Source: Cubamyces lactineus
Taxonomy: Eukaryota > Basidiomycota > Agaricomycetes > Polyporales > Polyporaceae
Reading direction: 5' to 3'
DNA: 64,000 bases
Assembly (NCBI GenBank): GCA_022376465.1
Contig: JACDTU010000032.1
Location: 123,409 to 187,408 of the forward strand
Shown here piece after piece: positions 24,909-36,900 of this stretch. A model generated the notes under the pieces. It was not told the origin of the DNA and ran no database searches. It was given only the letters and a program-made list of their open reading frames with translations. A program made the position numbers and the translations under genes. Every line of letters begins with the position of its first letter. Position 1 is the first letter of the stretch.

Positions 24909-25617
24909 GGTGAGGAACACACTCTCACAATTCCTGAACATAACGTGAGTTTCGACCCAGTATCTGCACGCGCTCTTTTTGACGGGCTCTGGCGAGCGCA
25001 GTCCCGTGCATAGAAGCATCCTCCTTGCGCTCGCACACTGCAGCATTCTACGACCTTGCCAATCTCACCTCCGAGCTCTTCCCAGGTCCTCTCTGCGTTG
25101 TGGTCCTCGAACAACAATGCCTCCCAACGCTTATCACACGATGTTTTCTGGCTGGGCCATCTCCGAGGCCGGCTCGTCACCAACTCCGACCTCAATGCAC
25201 GGAAGTCACACGTCTGCGTGTACAGTCAATTCTTGAATATCTAGACGTGACATTGCCTACGCAACAGCTCAAATCTGTGTTCCTATGATCGCCATCCCAT
25301 ATGCCTAAGCTTCACGGATCTCTATCACTTGCGCTCATCCATCTACTACTATCTCATGTCATACCACTGTGCTATTAGCTGTATTCTCTGTGTCACTGGA
25401 ATCGTTGTAATGAAATGTCATGATTTTTCGGGATTGTCGTAGGCTCATGTCGTCGTAAGTGATGACTGTCTTCATAGGAGGTATTCTTGGGGAGCTGCAC
25501 GAACTGCTTGGATCATGTCTGACCTATCTGCTGGATTGCCGCCACATCCACCGTACACAGCGAATCGTTCGCAAGCGAAGATGATCGTCCTATGAGCCAA
25601 AACGATACACGTCCGTA
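24909..25617. other. Intergenic, no supported gene
   Basis: About 700 bp between the F-box stop and the third tRNA-Pro. Overlapping short frames near 24.98-25.29 kb give no consistent product. Confidence 0.45.
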
Positions 25618-25699
25618 GGGCCTGGCCGGGAATTGAACCCGGGACCTCCTCCACTTCGGTTCACCCTAAGAAGGAATCATACTACTAGACCACCAGGCC
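25618..25699 (-). tRNA. tRNA-Pro(AGG) with 10-nt intron
   Basis: Third copy with the same mature sequence and stems as the others. The intron on the minus strand is TGAACCGAAG, again 10 nt but of different sequence from the copy at 23.4 kb. It has the same orientation as that copy, 2.2 kb apart. Confidence 0.95.
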
Positions 25700-25896
25700 G
25701 ATGTTCTGTACGCATCGAGTGACAATCCCGGTCGGAAGACGACACAGCGAAAGAATTATGAGCTGAAGGATACAGCATGAATAGATTGTCCTCGAAGTCC
25801 AGAAAAACAGTGTCATGAGGATACACCGGAGGCCAATACGAGTATTGGGGCGAGGGACGAGTGGTACGACTACGAGGTGAATAGCACTGGCGTGAT

Positions 25897-28867
25897 TCAC
25901 ATTGTCAGTTCGGGTCTACGGCCCTTTTGCATGACGTGCTCCTGATAGTGACCTCACCTATGCTCATCCCCGTTCGTTTGATGGAGTACTGCGTTGACCG
26001 AGTCAGGGACACACCGAAACAGATCGGTCTCACTATGACGTACCTCGAATGTCCCACCATGGACGACGAGCACATCTCCATGGACCAAAGTGACCATAAG
26101 AACGTCCTCGGGCGTATCACGCACTCCCTTGCCTCCCTTCCGTGAAGGGCCTGTCTTGCGGGTGGTGGTGGTGTTGATGAGAGAGGCTGACGGCCTGCCT
26201 GCACTCTGTACCGTGTTGAGCGAAAGCTGGTTGGTTGGCCGTGTCACAGAGGAACACCCTGCTGCTTCATCGGGCGCGTCGTCCGTCAATATAATAGGCG
26301 CGCTTGCCATCTGTCCGAGGTAATCTGCGTGATTGGTCCTCCCGGCAGCTCTTCGTCGCTGCCAGAATGTGAACTCGACATCTGCGCCCAGGCACATCAC
26401 TGCCACCGGTGCCGCCTCTGCTGCAAACAAGCAACCCTATAGCGGGAGATAGCGTGAGCATCGAAACCAGCTCAGGCCATGTTGAGTTCGACTATATCTA
26501 CGTGCGTACCTTTCTATTCCCAGCGGTTCGCCAAGCGCGTATAACCAGAGAGGATGTGTTCAGCTTCTCGGAGCATGGGTATCCCCACGCACGGCGGAGC
26601 ATGAGCTCCCGTGCGCTACGCACACTTTGTGGAGCGGCTGACGGGAGGAGGCCATCCAAGTTGTTGGCGGGCCCTTGGAAAGCCGACGCGTCGAACTGAC
26701 AGATGTAGTATGGACCTGTGTCAAGGATCAATTCCGCGCCCATGCTGAAGTGCAGGAAGCACGACGCGTACCGGATCCAGTGACCGGCCTAGATTTGGCA
26801 GCAGATTCGGGAATCAGCTCAATATCGGCTTGAAGCTCGCTGAAGAGCCTCGAAGGCTCTTCCTGTGCCTCGGGGCGGTTGCGCGTGAACAAATGGTGCA
26901 CCATCTGTGCGCTGCTGAGAACGTATGTAAACCTTCGCAATCCGTCGGGCCCGTCCGACGAGCCACATATGACGGCATCACCGTATCTATCCCAAGGGAG
27001 GGATACTGGATCGGTCCCCCGCACTTGACGCACGTACTCGACACATATCGGTTGAAGGCCGTTCCCCATCTTCCTAGCAGTGAGCGATCTGGACGAGTCT
27101 GTAGAACTTGCGAATACTCACCGAGCAGCCGTCACACCTCTGGAAACACAGATTCCTTTGCATGTTCAGCATCCCACAGCTCTTGCAGTGCCAGCCTTTC
27201 CATGCGACGACGTCGGCCTCGGTGCATACGAGTAATGCAGGGGGCGCGAAGAATTGAAGCGGTAGCAGGGTATATGGGTGCATAGGAGCTGTCGGAGCAG
27301 ACGTCCAAGCCGCTGAAGCTTCCATCCACCAGGGTGTATTGCAAGGAGTAGCAGAAGGGTCGGGGCTGTCGCCGCCTGATATCCATTTGAAACGAAAGCG
27401 CCAGACTTTATGACCACGGATGAGGATGCTTGGTCGCTCTCCGGGTACTACCTCCCATGTGACGTCCTGAACTCGGTGAGCTTCCTATCACGAGAAGGGC
27501 CAAGGGAGTACCCACTTCTGTCCTGACTTGCACGTCCTGAATGTAGAAGAAACCGAGGAACGCGCAACCACAGCCTATGGGTAGCATGAAGGGAGCGATC
27601 TCGGCGTTCCTACATAGCACGATGCTGATGGGGACGTATGCCGTTCGCGCTGATAGCAGTGCCTCGATCTCTGGAGGGCCGCATTCCGGTGCCAGGGAAT
27701 TCACATCCATGACGGGAGGACCGCTTGGCGGCGGCGGCACGAGAGGTGGACTTGTGTCGAGGACTATGTTCTCGTTGTCTACACCTTCGCTAGGCGTCCG
27801 CATATCGACATGGATTTGCGCGTCATCATATGTCTGTGCGCCAAGCTCCGCCGGCCCGTTTAGTTGCACCTGGGAGTCGAACTGCATTCGGCCGTCGACA
27901 TGTTCTCCTTGGACAAAGCGATACGTACCATCCTGGTCGATAACTTGTAACGGAGGTTCTGGTGTACCAGGAAATGCGAATGCCGAAGCAGGCGTCGTCC
28001 CATCCGTGGGTCCCGAATTGTACGACGTGCTATCACGATGAGGGAAGGTCGGGAGGTCGGGTAGGGAACGTGTGAAAGACCTGACCCTGAAGAAGAGGTG
28101 ACGCTACCGAGGGCTTGGCGAGAAAGGGCTCGCTCACATAGACATCTCAATCTCCATTCCTCCATCCCACTTGTCCTCTTTCCATGCGCTCCCCTCAAGG
28201 AAGAGAAGGCGCATCCAAGGGCCACTATGCACAACATCATGGTGGGATTGTGCAAATTCAGGCACTATCTGGATGAGTTCTTCGCGAGACTGCTGACAGC
28301 GCTTAGAATAACAACAGACGTCGAAAACTAGCAGCAACTCACTGTCGCCCAGATGCGTGGCTTACCGGATGGCGGAGGTTTAGACAGCTCACCGGAAGGT
28401 AACATGGATTCGGAACCGTATGGTTTTAGTCCGGGAGGATCGACGGTTTGCCATAGTACACAGGTTTGTGTTTGGGTAGCTGCATGTGGTGTAGGCGGCC
28501 CTGCATAGAGGCATTACGATTGAGCATGCTGCCGGATCTGGTTCCAGATAATCTAGGAAGGATTACGGGCATCTTGGGTCTTCCGACCCTTCTTCACTGA
28601 CAATTTACCAGAACCAGGCCTCTTTTGGATTTTGATAGCGCGCTTCTGGACCTCGCGCTCTGTTTGTGCGCTATTTGGACCGTAAGTACGTCCGCTGCGT
28701 GTTTTCCGCCGCGGAGGTGACGAAATAGTGGCTTGCCGATGCGGCAGCGAGGCGATGGGTGTGGTAGTAGAGAGGGTAGGCGTACTGACGATGATCACGC
28801 TGTCGGAGTACCCTACATCTGCGCCAGATTCAGATGCTGAGAAACTATTCGATCGACTCGCGTCCAT
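25897..28867 (-). CDS. AlkB-like 2OG-Fe(II) dioxygenase family protein with CxxC module
   Basis: I rebuilt this as a multi-exon gene of a fungal AlkB-like family. It starts MDASRSNSFSASESGAD, then a basic patch (RRKTRSGRTYGP). Spliced exons follow: GPPTPHAATQTQ to GKPRIWAT; QQSREELIQIVPEF to EIEMSM; then SFTRSLPDLPTFPH to FYIQDVQVRTE. Next come VWRFRFKWISGG and a zinc-binding-looking segment (CKSCGMLN...CFQRCDGC). The C-terminal oxygenase fold includes VAVMCLGADVEFTFWQRR, LVHGDVLVVHGGTFE and the end EEHVMQKGRRPELTM. AlkB enzymes remove methyl groups from nucleic acids; this family's substrate is unproven. The usual HxD iron ligand cannot be placed in the best exon chain (near 26480 an HVD lies in a frame closed by stops). 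The gene may therefore be catalytically dead, frameshifted, or mis-modelled by me. Confidence 0.65.
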
Positions 28868-29525
28868 CTCAGCAGCCAAGAGTCGACCACTCGTACCGAT
28901 TGTGGCGAGGAACAACTCGACGCGTTCAGTTGGTGACCAACCAATTTGCCACGTGGTCGATATTGCTGTGCTGTGCGCTACCGCAGCGGCGCAGCCTGCC
29001 ACGTGCTCGCGCCACGATGGGCGCCGGAATCCGACTCGGAGCTTGTCCTCGGACTACACGCTGTCCAGGCTAGGCTCTAGCATTCTACGAAAGCGGCCGC
29101 TTGCACTTGTTCGTGACTCTATGTGAAAACTTAGCTGGTTGTTCTTTGCTGGAATCTGCTTAGGGTCCCGTCTTCGCCAGCCTCCTAGACAACATGGCTT
29201 CACATCGGTAACCCGTCCAATTGAATCATACCTATCTCTTGTGCGTGCCTCAGGAATCGTCTAGTATCGCCAGGTTTGCATACATATTGATCTGACTTTA
29301 TAAGGAACACCTAGACGTTTTTGTTGTTCGATTTTTCTACTTGATGTAGCGAGCATACCGTCATCAGCATGCGGACCGAATTGATCCGTGCTTTGACAGG
29401 CAGCTGTGCCTGAATATTGCGCCGTCTCAGCAGAGTATTGGCCACGTGGGACGAAGCAATGAGTCTCTCGCGACGCTGCGCAATGTGACCTTCTTTCTAC
29501 TTTCATTGCTCGTCGTACACCGTTC
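28868..29525. promoter_or_regulatory. Divergent upstream region, AlkB-like and F-box genes
   Basis: About 660 bp between start codons of divergently transcribed genes. An in-frame upstream Met for the AlkB-like gene lies at 29002. No separate gene and no clear TATA box seen. Confidence 0.4.
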
Positions 29526-31451
29526 ATGATCCCTCTAGCTGATTTACGACGGGGAAGCCAACCACTTACCCCTTGTGCGTTGACCGACAACCTACCGAAC
29601 GAATTACTATTACAGTGTCTATCGGAGCTTGATGCTCGGGACCTTATCAGATCCCGCCAGGTAAACATAACTCCCTCGCCTTGCGTTCATGCTCATGCTC
29701 ATAGTCTCGCCTTGGCCCGTCAGGTCTGTTGTCGTTGGCGCGAACTCATTGATTCCGATGCGACTCTACAGTACAAGATCGAGCTCTGGGCTAACGATAT
29801 GATAGACGGGCCTCCTAGCGAGATCGGTGTCGAGGATCGTCTGCGGCGATTACGGGAATACCAGGAGCGTTGGGATGATTGTGAGCTCATTTGCCACAGC
29901 AGCGCTGAATTCGATCATCGCGACGCTACATGGTGCATTGAGGCCCCGTCGACAGACGGCTCTGTGGCGTATCGTGTTAGTGGCGACAATTTCTCGAACC
30001 TCGTGGTCGTGTCGCCGCCTTCTACGTTGCGACATGTAGACCGACGGATGTGGACCGTTCCTCTGGCTTATATCCCTGGTATCATTCTTTCCATAGCCAC
30101 TGATGCTGAGCAAGGGCTGGTGTTGGTCGCGACTCGTCCCCATGGCTTACCGTGAGTGTTGATCTCAGTCTCGGATCATGGCATAGTGCACTGGTGTACT
30201 AACCGTCTAGTATAGTGAAATCACTGTACACTTTCTCTCATTGGGAAATGCGGGGGAGAGCCACCCTGAAGCTGTCTCGCCGATAACACTGCAGCCTCCC
30301 CCGGATGTTCAGATGCCACATTGGCTTAATTTACAATACCCGCAAATATGCGGGCAGCAAGTGGCCTGGCTTCTTTCAGGCTTAGGCCAGCACTCTTGTG
30401 AGATCGAAGTCTGGAATTGGAAAGCAGGGAAGCGGATCTGGGTGCGTTCCACTGTGCGCTCTCTTACATGTGTGGCTCGATCCTCAGTTTGGCAATGTAT
30501 AGAAGCACTCCTTCGGGAATCACATCATATTTTCGTTTCTTGATCCCTTCCACATCGCGGTTATTGGGAAAGCGTTCAGTCCACCTAATTCGCTACAGAT
30601 CCACCGTATTGTGGGCACCGACTCCCGTCCTGATACCCAACCCGCAGACAAACACGACGACCTCTCTCAAGCGTGCGCGGTTGCGCTTCCTCTCATTCAC
30701 CCAGACAACACGAGCATATATGTCGACAGAATAACTTGCAATGCGCGACCCACTGCTGGTACTATTACTTCTGGAAACGCCCCTTTTGAGCACGACCCGG
30801 CGTCCTCGCTTGTCACCATCCGCTTTGGCGTCTGTTACAAGGACATCAACCCTCAGTTCATGCTGCTCGTGCCCGCGCGAACTTTGTATCGCGAGATCGA
30901 AAAGGCCTCTCGTTGTTCTGCAGACGAACATCCGTCACCCGTACCCTGGTCGGACTGGGGTCCAAGCGGCAGCTTGTTCTTACCCCTGACCGACCACAAC
31001 CACCAAAGCTATCTGTCTCTCATTAATGGTATAGAGCCCTTCGGATCGCGTTTCGCCCTACCCTTCCATATCCCGCAGGAGCCGCGGGGTCTCGAACACG
31101 TTGTCTTCTTAGACTTTACCCGAAGTGCTGCTCAACGCCAACGCACAGATCCCGCAGTGTTGGACCAGATGCGACATGCACTACTAGACCCGGAGGAATG
31201 GAAGGAGATATTCGCCGAATCCGTGATACGATCGACACTCCCGTATCGGGTCACCGTCGGCCCCGACGTTGATCTAGTGAACTGTCAGGCGTGGCCTGTG
31301 TCTGTGCGGATGGTGATCCAACCAGACGGATTCACAGTTATGGTGAGGCTACCGCGTTTCTTCCTGATGATACTCGCTGAAGCGTCGCACTGTGTGATAG
31401 TATGTCAGGGGTTATCGCTATGGGCCAACTCTGGATATGTACCACGTATGA
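29526..31451 (+). CDS. F-box protein, tandem paralogue A
   Basis: Starts MIPLADLRRG; the F-box core is TDNLPNELLLQCLSELDARD then LIRSRQ|VCCRWRELID, with an intron between. Next comes a conserved block LQYKIELWANDMIDGPPSEI and a region resembling a degenerate propeller (QICGQQVAWLLSG, EVWNWKAGKRIWVR). The C-terminal module carries FEHDPASSLVTIRFG, LLVPARTLYREIEKA, SDWGPSGSLFLPL and GLEHVVFLDF. The last intron, starting GTGAGGCTACC, joins GFTVM to YVRGYRYGPTLDMYHV and the stop at 31451. The same final exon exists in the neighbouring paralogue, which confirms it. The probable role is SCF substrate selection; the C-terminal module is not one I can name. An exon near 30.5-30.6 kb is uncertain. Confidence 0.75.
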
Positions 31452-31937
31452 ACCCTGGTAATCTGAACGATGGGCAGAATGTATGACCCTACCATTCAAA
31501 ATTGCTCGGGGAGCTGCGTGCGCTCTAGAACCTGCTAGTAGTTATATAGCCTAGACGGTACGCGAAAGAGACGTGTGCTGTTCCACTCGCTCGTCGGCAT
31601 AGTAGTGATAGTTTGAAGTATGGGCGTCGTTCTAGTACGCTCACATTGCTTTAGCGTACTGCGATGCTACTGTAGCTCAGGAACGACCATATGTCAGCAT
31701 ACGCGCCGCAATTAGCTGCGTTTCTCCTATCGGCGTCCTCGTGTAATTGGACACTGACCCGCTGTCCTATATAAACTACCCCCTTCGGTGATGAACTATC
31801 TAGAGGTGAAGAACTAGTTCACTGAGGAGGCGGTGCCAACTCAAATTCGCACGGTGACCCTACGATAGCTTTTGTTCGCCTCGTGGTTGATCATCGCGAG
31901 CAGCACCGTTTGACTACATCTTTCTTGAACTTGAACT
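31452..31937. other. Spacer between the F-box paralogues
   Basis: Holds the 3' flank of paralogue A and the promoter of paralogue B, including a TATA-like element at 31768. No gene is supported. Confidence 0.5.
31768..31775 (+). promoter_or_regulatory. TATA-like box of F-box paralogue B
   Basis: TATATAAA stands about 163 bp before the start codon at 31938 and is the best TATA match in the spacer. The call rests on sequence and position only. Confidence 0.45.
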
Positions 31938-33858
31938 ATGCTTAGCTCCGACAATGGGAGTACCAGCAGAAGAAACCACCTACACGATCATCACCGCGGC
32001 ACCATCAATGCATTGCCAAATGAACTCACTCTCGCATACCTATCCCTGCTAGATGCGCAGGATCTCATTAAGTACCGTCTGGTATGCGTTCATCTGCCCC
32101 ACAATAGGCGTACAATCCCTCACAACCTCACGTTTCTTCTCTAGGTTTGCCGGTGTTGGCGCGACCTCATCGATAATGATCTAGTTCTGCAGTACAAGAT
32201 AGAACTCTGGGCCAACGACATGGTCGACGGGCCGCCGAGCGAAGTTGGTGTCGAGGAGCGTCTTGAAGCACTGCGCAAATATCGGAAGCACTCTGAAAGC
32301 TCCCATTTGCTCTGTGACAGCAGCGCCGAGTTTGATCATCAGGATGCCGCATGGTATCTCGACCCTCCCTGCACGGACGGCTCTGTTATATACCATGCCA
32401 TGGGGGACGGGTTCCGAGTCTTGTCTGCGATTATCACATCACCTCCCTCTACATTGCGATGCATGGAGAAGCATGTTTGGACGATTCATTTGGATGGCAT
32501 CCCGGGCTTAATCTTGCCCATCACGGTGGACGCCGCACAAGACTTACTAATGGTCATGGCGCGGCCTTCTGATTCTCGGTAAGTTGAAGGCATCGTTCCC
32601 GTTGTTGTAAGATGCTACATAGTGACGCACAAATAAACGTCTGACAGGAATTTGACGACACATTTTCTCTCATTGGACCGTGCGGGAGAGACCCATCCTG
32701 ACGCCATCTCACCTGTTGTTACACGTGAACTATCGCTCGGACTTCAGAGTATGACTTGGTTGGACGTACAATCCTCACAGATATGCGGACAGCATGCCGC
32801 ATGGCTCTTCTCGGCTACCGGATCTTGTCACTCCTATGTCGAGGTTATGGACTGGAAAGCGGGGACACTCGTCTGGGTACGTTCTATCCAGCTCTCGCGC
32901 GACATGCGTGCTGAACCCGTCTTCCGGTGTGAGTAGACACGTGCATTTTCGATCCCGGTTAAATGCACATTCCTCGACCCATTCTACGTTGCTCTAGTAG
33001 GCGAAGCGTTCAGCGAACCCAGAAGTCTACATATATACCAAGTCACAGTTGCCGACACAGATCCTCTATGTTCCTTAGCCCTTCCGCCTCTCATCAATCC
33101 AGACTCGTCCCTCATGTTCGTAGAAAAAATCACTTGCAGCGCGCGACTGGCTGACATGGAGTCGAAGTCCAAGACCGCATTCGAGCATGACCCAGCGGCT
33201 GCTCTAGTCACCATCCACCTCGGTGCATCTATCATAGACGATGTCATTCCCCGGCGATTTCTCCTACTCGTGCCAGTGCGGACGTTGTACCACGAGATCC
33301 AGAAGGCCCTTTCTCGTCCCAAGGATAGAAGGCCGGAGACAACGCAGTGGAGCCATTGGGGCCCGCATGGCAGCCTGCTTTTGCCATTGAACGATGAGAG
33401 CCGCCGGAAGGAAATCTCCTTCATCCACCATCTAGACGTTTTCGGGCCACGGCTTGCCCTACCCGTCCAGGACATGCAGGAGCCGCGGGGCACCGAAGAG
33501 GTCATCTTCCTGGACTTTAGTCGTGCTGCCCGCCGAAACCAGAGAACTGACTCCACAACGCTTGCGCGGTTTCATTCGAGCACCTCAGACTGGGGAAATA
33601 CATTCGCGGAATCCGTGAGGCAGTCCTCCCTCCCGTATCAGGTCATAGCTGGTCCACGAATCGTGCTACGAGAGCCACAAGACACATGGCCTGTGTCCGT
33701 TCGAATGGTCGTACAACCAGATGGGTTCGCGCTCATGGTGAGAACGTCGTATCTCCTTGAGTGCTGTGATATCTGACTGAGCTATTGTACTGTGCGTGAC
33801 TCAGTACGCTAGGAATCGCCAGAATGGGGGACCAAAGCTTGACATATATCACTTGTAG
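31938..33858 (+). CDS. F-box protein, tandem paralogue B
   Basis: Clear tandem duplicate of the gene at 29.5 kb. It starts MLSSDNGSTSRRNHLHDHH. The F-box reads NALPNELTLAYLSLLDAQDL with an intron before VCRCWRDLIDND, in the same place as in paralogue A. The block LQYKIELWANDMVDGPPSEV is almost identical in both. The C-terminal module follows the same order: FEHDPAAALVTIHLG, LLVPVRTLYHEIQKA, SHWGPHGSLLLPL and TEEVIFLDFSRAARR. The last intron joins GFALM to YARNRQNGGPKLDIYHL, ending at 33858. Most differences between copies are in the N-terminal lead and in loops, which suggests an old duplication under selection for fold. It converges with the M28 peptidase gene 106 bp away. Confidence 0.75.
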
Positions 33859-33931
33859 ATCCATTGTCCGAGTCGTGTCTGCAAAATTACCGCGCGTATA
33901 TCCACCTGTCAGAGATCAAAACACTGTAGAA

Positions 33932-33957
33932 TGTTCACCCATAGTGTTCACCCATAG
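33932..33957. repeat. 13-bp perfect tandem repeat, two copies
   Basis: TGTTCACCCATAG occurs twice in a row (33932-33944 and 33945-33957). It lies in the 106-bp gap between convergent genes, just past the stop of the M28 peptidase gene. Confidence 0.85.
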
Positions 33958-33964
33958 CAGAGTG

Positions 33965-36900
33965 TTAGATCACTGTGACGCCACCAACGCAGCCGAGGAA
34001 CATAGCGTCCACAGTACCGCCCGTCTCACGCTCGAGCCACCCGTCGAACTCTTCAAAGAGCTTCATGGCGCGCCCACCCAGCTCCTTCTCTGCCCGTTTC
34101 CCGGGCCACATCGCCTTCTCGTGGATACCGACAAAGTTCACCTTGACGCTCCCGTCAGCGGGGCCGGAGCCGTTCGACGGCTGGAGCTTCGTGACGAGGT
34201 CGATGGACCACGTGTCGTGCCCGTAGAACGAGCCCTCCTTGATGTGGTGCCGCGCGTACTCATCCGGAGGGCTGTTGTCGAGGGTCCATTGTAGCACATG
34301 CGCCTCGAACGCCACGGCTGCATAGGTGCCTCAGGTTAGCGGGGTGGTGTACAGCATAGTGTGGGGAGATAACCCACCCGTCCAGATGATCCCGGGATGG
34401 TTGACGACCATTGTGAAGCTTCTGGTGCCTGCAGCCTCGTCCACCTTGTCGTTGATCGCGGTGACAGTGAAGTCGTGCTCAATCGGGTCTTGATGTTCTG
34501 CGCGCAGAGGGAGGTCGAACTTGTAGGGCGTCAAGAACTGTCATTAGGAAAGTCAGACGTGCGCCACCTCGCGTCATCAACGTGTGCACAAACCAGAGAG
34601 AAGGGATAGATGGTGTCCCAATCGCTGTTCCACTCGTTCATGACGACAGTTTCCGGCGTGACACCCGGGATGCTGAACTCTTTTGCAATGTCTGCGGCGA
34701 GATCGTGGAACCCTGGGGCGCCGTCAGCAGCTGCAACGTGGAGGTGCTGTTCCTCGCTCGTGATCTGCGGGAATGAAACGTCAACAGCTAGGTTTACCTC
34801 TTGTCATGGGCACTGGACATGAAAGACGCACGTTCTCCATGTGTATGACAAAAACGCGCTTCTGGTGCATCGGATCGAACGGAGAACGCATCGAAAAAAT
34901 AGCCATGGACAGCCCTGTGATCATCGACAAGACGACGACCGCGCGGAAGAGGACCCGGCGGTTGAAACGGTGAACGAATGGTACTGTCAACGGGAGGATG
35001 TAGGACCCATTGACTGCCACGATGGTGGCAATGATATGCTCCGCTGGGGCTTCTTCGCCAATGCGGCCAGTCTACGACACGCCGAGGGCCCGATCAGCGA
35101 CAGAACCATGCCCTGTGGGACTGACATAACTCACCAACGGCACAAACACATCCAGGACGGAGCAGAGCAACGTCGTGCCAGTTGCGAGAGGGGTAAGCAG
35201 GCCGATCGCATAGCTCCAGAGCGAGATGTCGTCCCCGGGTCTCGTCAGGAACTTGTTGACCAGTAGCGCAAGTACAAAGGGCGCCGAAGACAGGAAGAGC
35301 ACCCCTCCCGTACCAATATCCAGTCCTTGGACCAACGCAGCCACAAACGCTTGCAAGAGCATGATAGAAGTGAAGGCCGTATGTTCACGCACACGCCCAA
35401 TTAGCAGCTGAGAGGCCAGGGCACCTGTCGCATCGCGGTGGGTCAGTGCCGCAAGATTATTGATGCTGAGTGAGTTGTTTGCACGTACCCAAGAGAGCAG
35501 CAGGCCCGTACAGGGCAAGGCATGCGAAAACAGACGAGAACCAACTGAGCGATTTCCCCAGTACCTTGTCCATGATGAGAGCGACGACATTTGCGCTAAC
35601 AATAGCACCGATACACGCTGCTGATGCCGCGGCTGCACCACTGACGAGCTCACTGGTAAAGCTAGCGCCTTTCTTTAGTGCCGGCGCGGGGTTGACGTAG
35701 GTCAGACGAGCGACAACGATCGCGATCACGAAGAACGCAGAGTACAGGAGCTTCGCAGTCGTGAACGAATAGACCAAGAAGTGGCCGAAGTGTTCGTAGA
35801 AGACCGTCTGGGGGCGAGTGTAGCCCGCAGCAAGCTCAGGAAGGGGGGATTCCTCCGAGGCCAAGTGGTGGAGAAGAGCATAGACGTTGTCAGCCATGTG
35901 CTATCAGACGTGAGCTGTAACATCCAGATGAAGATGACATTGAAATTTGCATACCTGGGCAACTCCTGGTTCGATATTTTCTACAAGATCCTGGGGATGT
36001 GTCTCAGCGCTGCCGCAGTCTTACCTTGTGACGTGTGTGTACCTTGCGCATATGGTATAGGTAGCTGTTGCCTACAACAGCCATCTTGAAAGCCGTCAGC
36101 CAAGCCTCTCGCGCATATGGTATAAGGACACTCACATCTAGACCGGTGACATTGAGGTATAGTTCAAACTGTCTAAAGTCCGTGCTGTGAAGTTGCTGTT
36201 GGTGACGAGACAGTGCCTCATATGTTTTGAATATTTACTCTGATAGCAGAATCCCGGAACTGAACACCTCGTTAGCAACTACCGACCCGTACGGCCTGAG
36301 AAAGCACTGTCAGTCGGCTCAAAGGCAAGCTCGGAACTATCTTCACCTTGGAACTTTGGCATAAGCCTTGATCATCTGCTCGGATGTCGCCTGAAACAGA
36401 AGCTCCGGGCCAGTTGACCCGGCAGCTAGACAGACGTCAGCTATTGAAGGTGTACCCAAATGCATCAGATAAACCTTCCAAGTTAATCGCCGCGCGAACA
36501 CTAAGAGCACGAGATAATCAGAATAACACGTATTCCATCTGACATGGTGAGAACCTCACGTCTTGGCAATGGGATGCTGTGTGGAGAACAGGTGCGACCC
36601 GTCCTGCAGCGATTCCTCCGCATTGTTGAACACTACAACCCGTGAATTAGATGACTATGATATTGTCCAAGCGGAAAGACACTCACGGAACACGATGGCG
36701 TGTTTCGGTTCCCAGCCAGGCGTATTGATCAAGACACGCATGCACTCAAGCATGACACCGACCGAAAGCGCATCGTCCGCGGCACCAGGAGACGGGAGCG
36801 TGCTATCGACATGCGAGTTGACAAGTACAGCGTGCTCCTTGCCTTCTTCCGTGCCGTCTGAGACCCGAACGATGATGTTCGTTAGATTGACATAGGTCTT

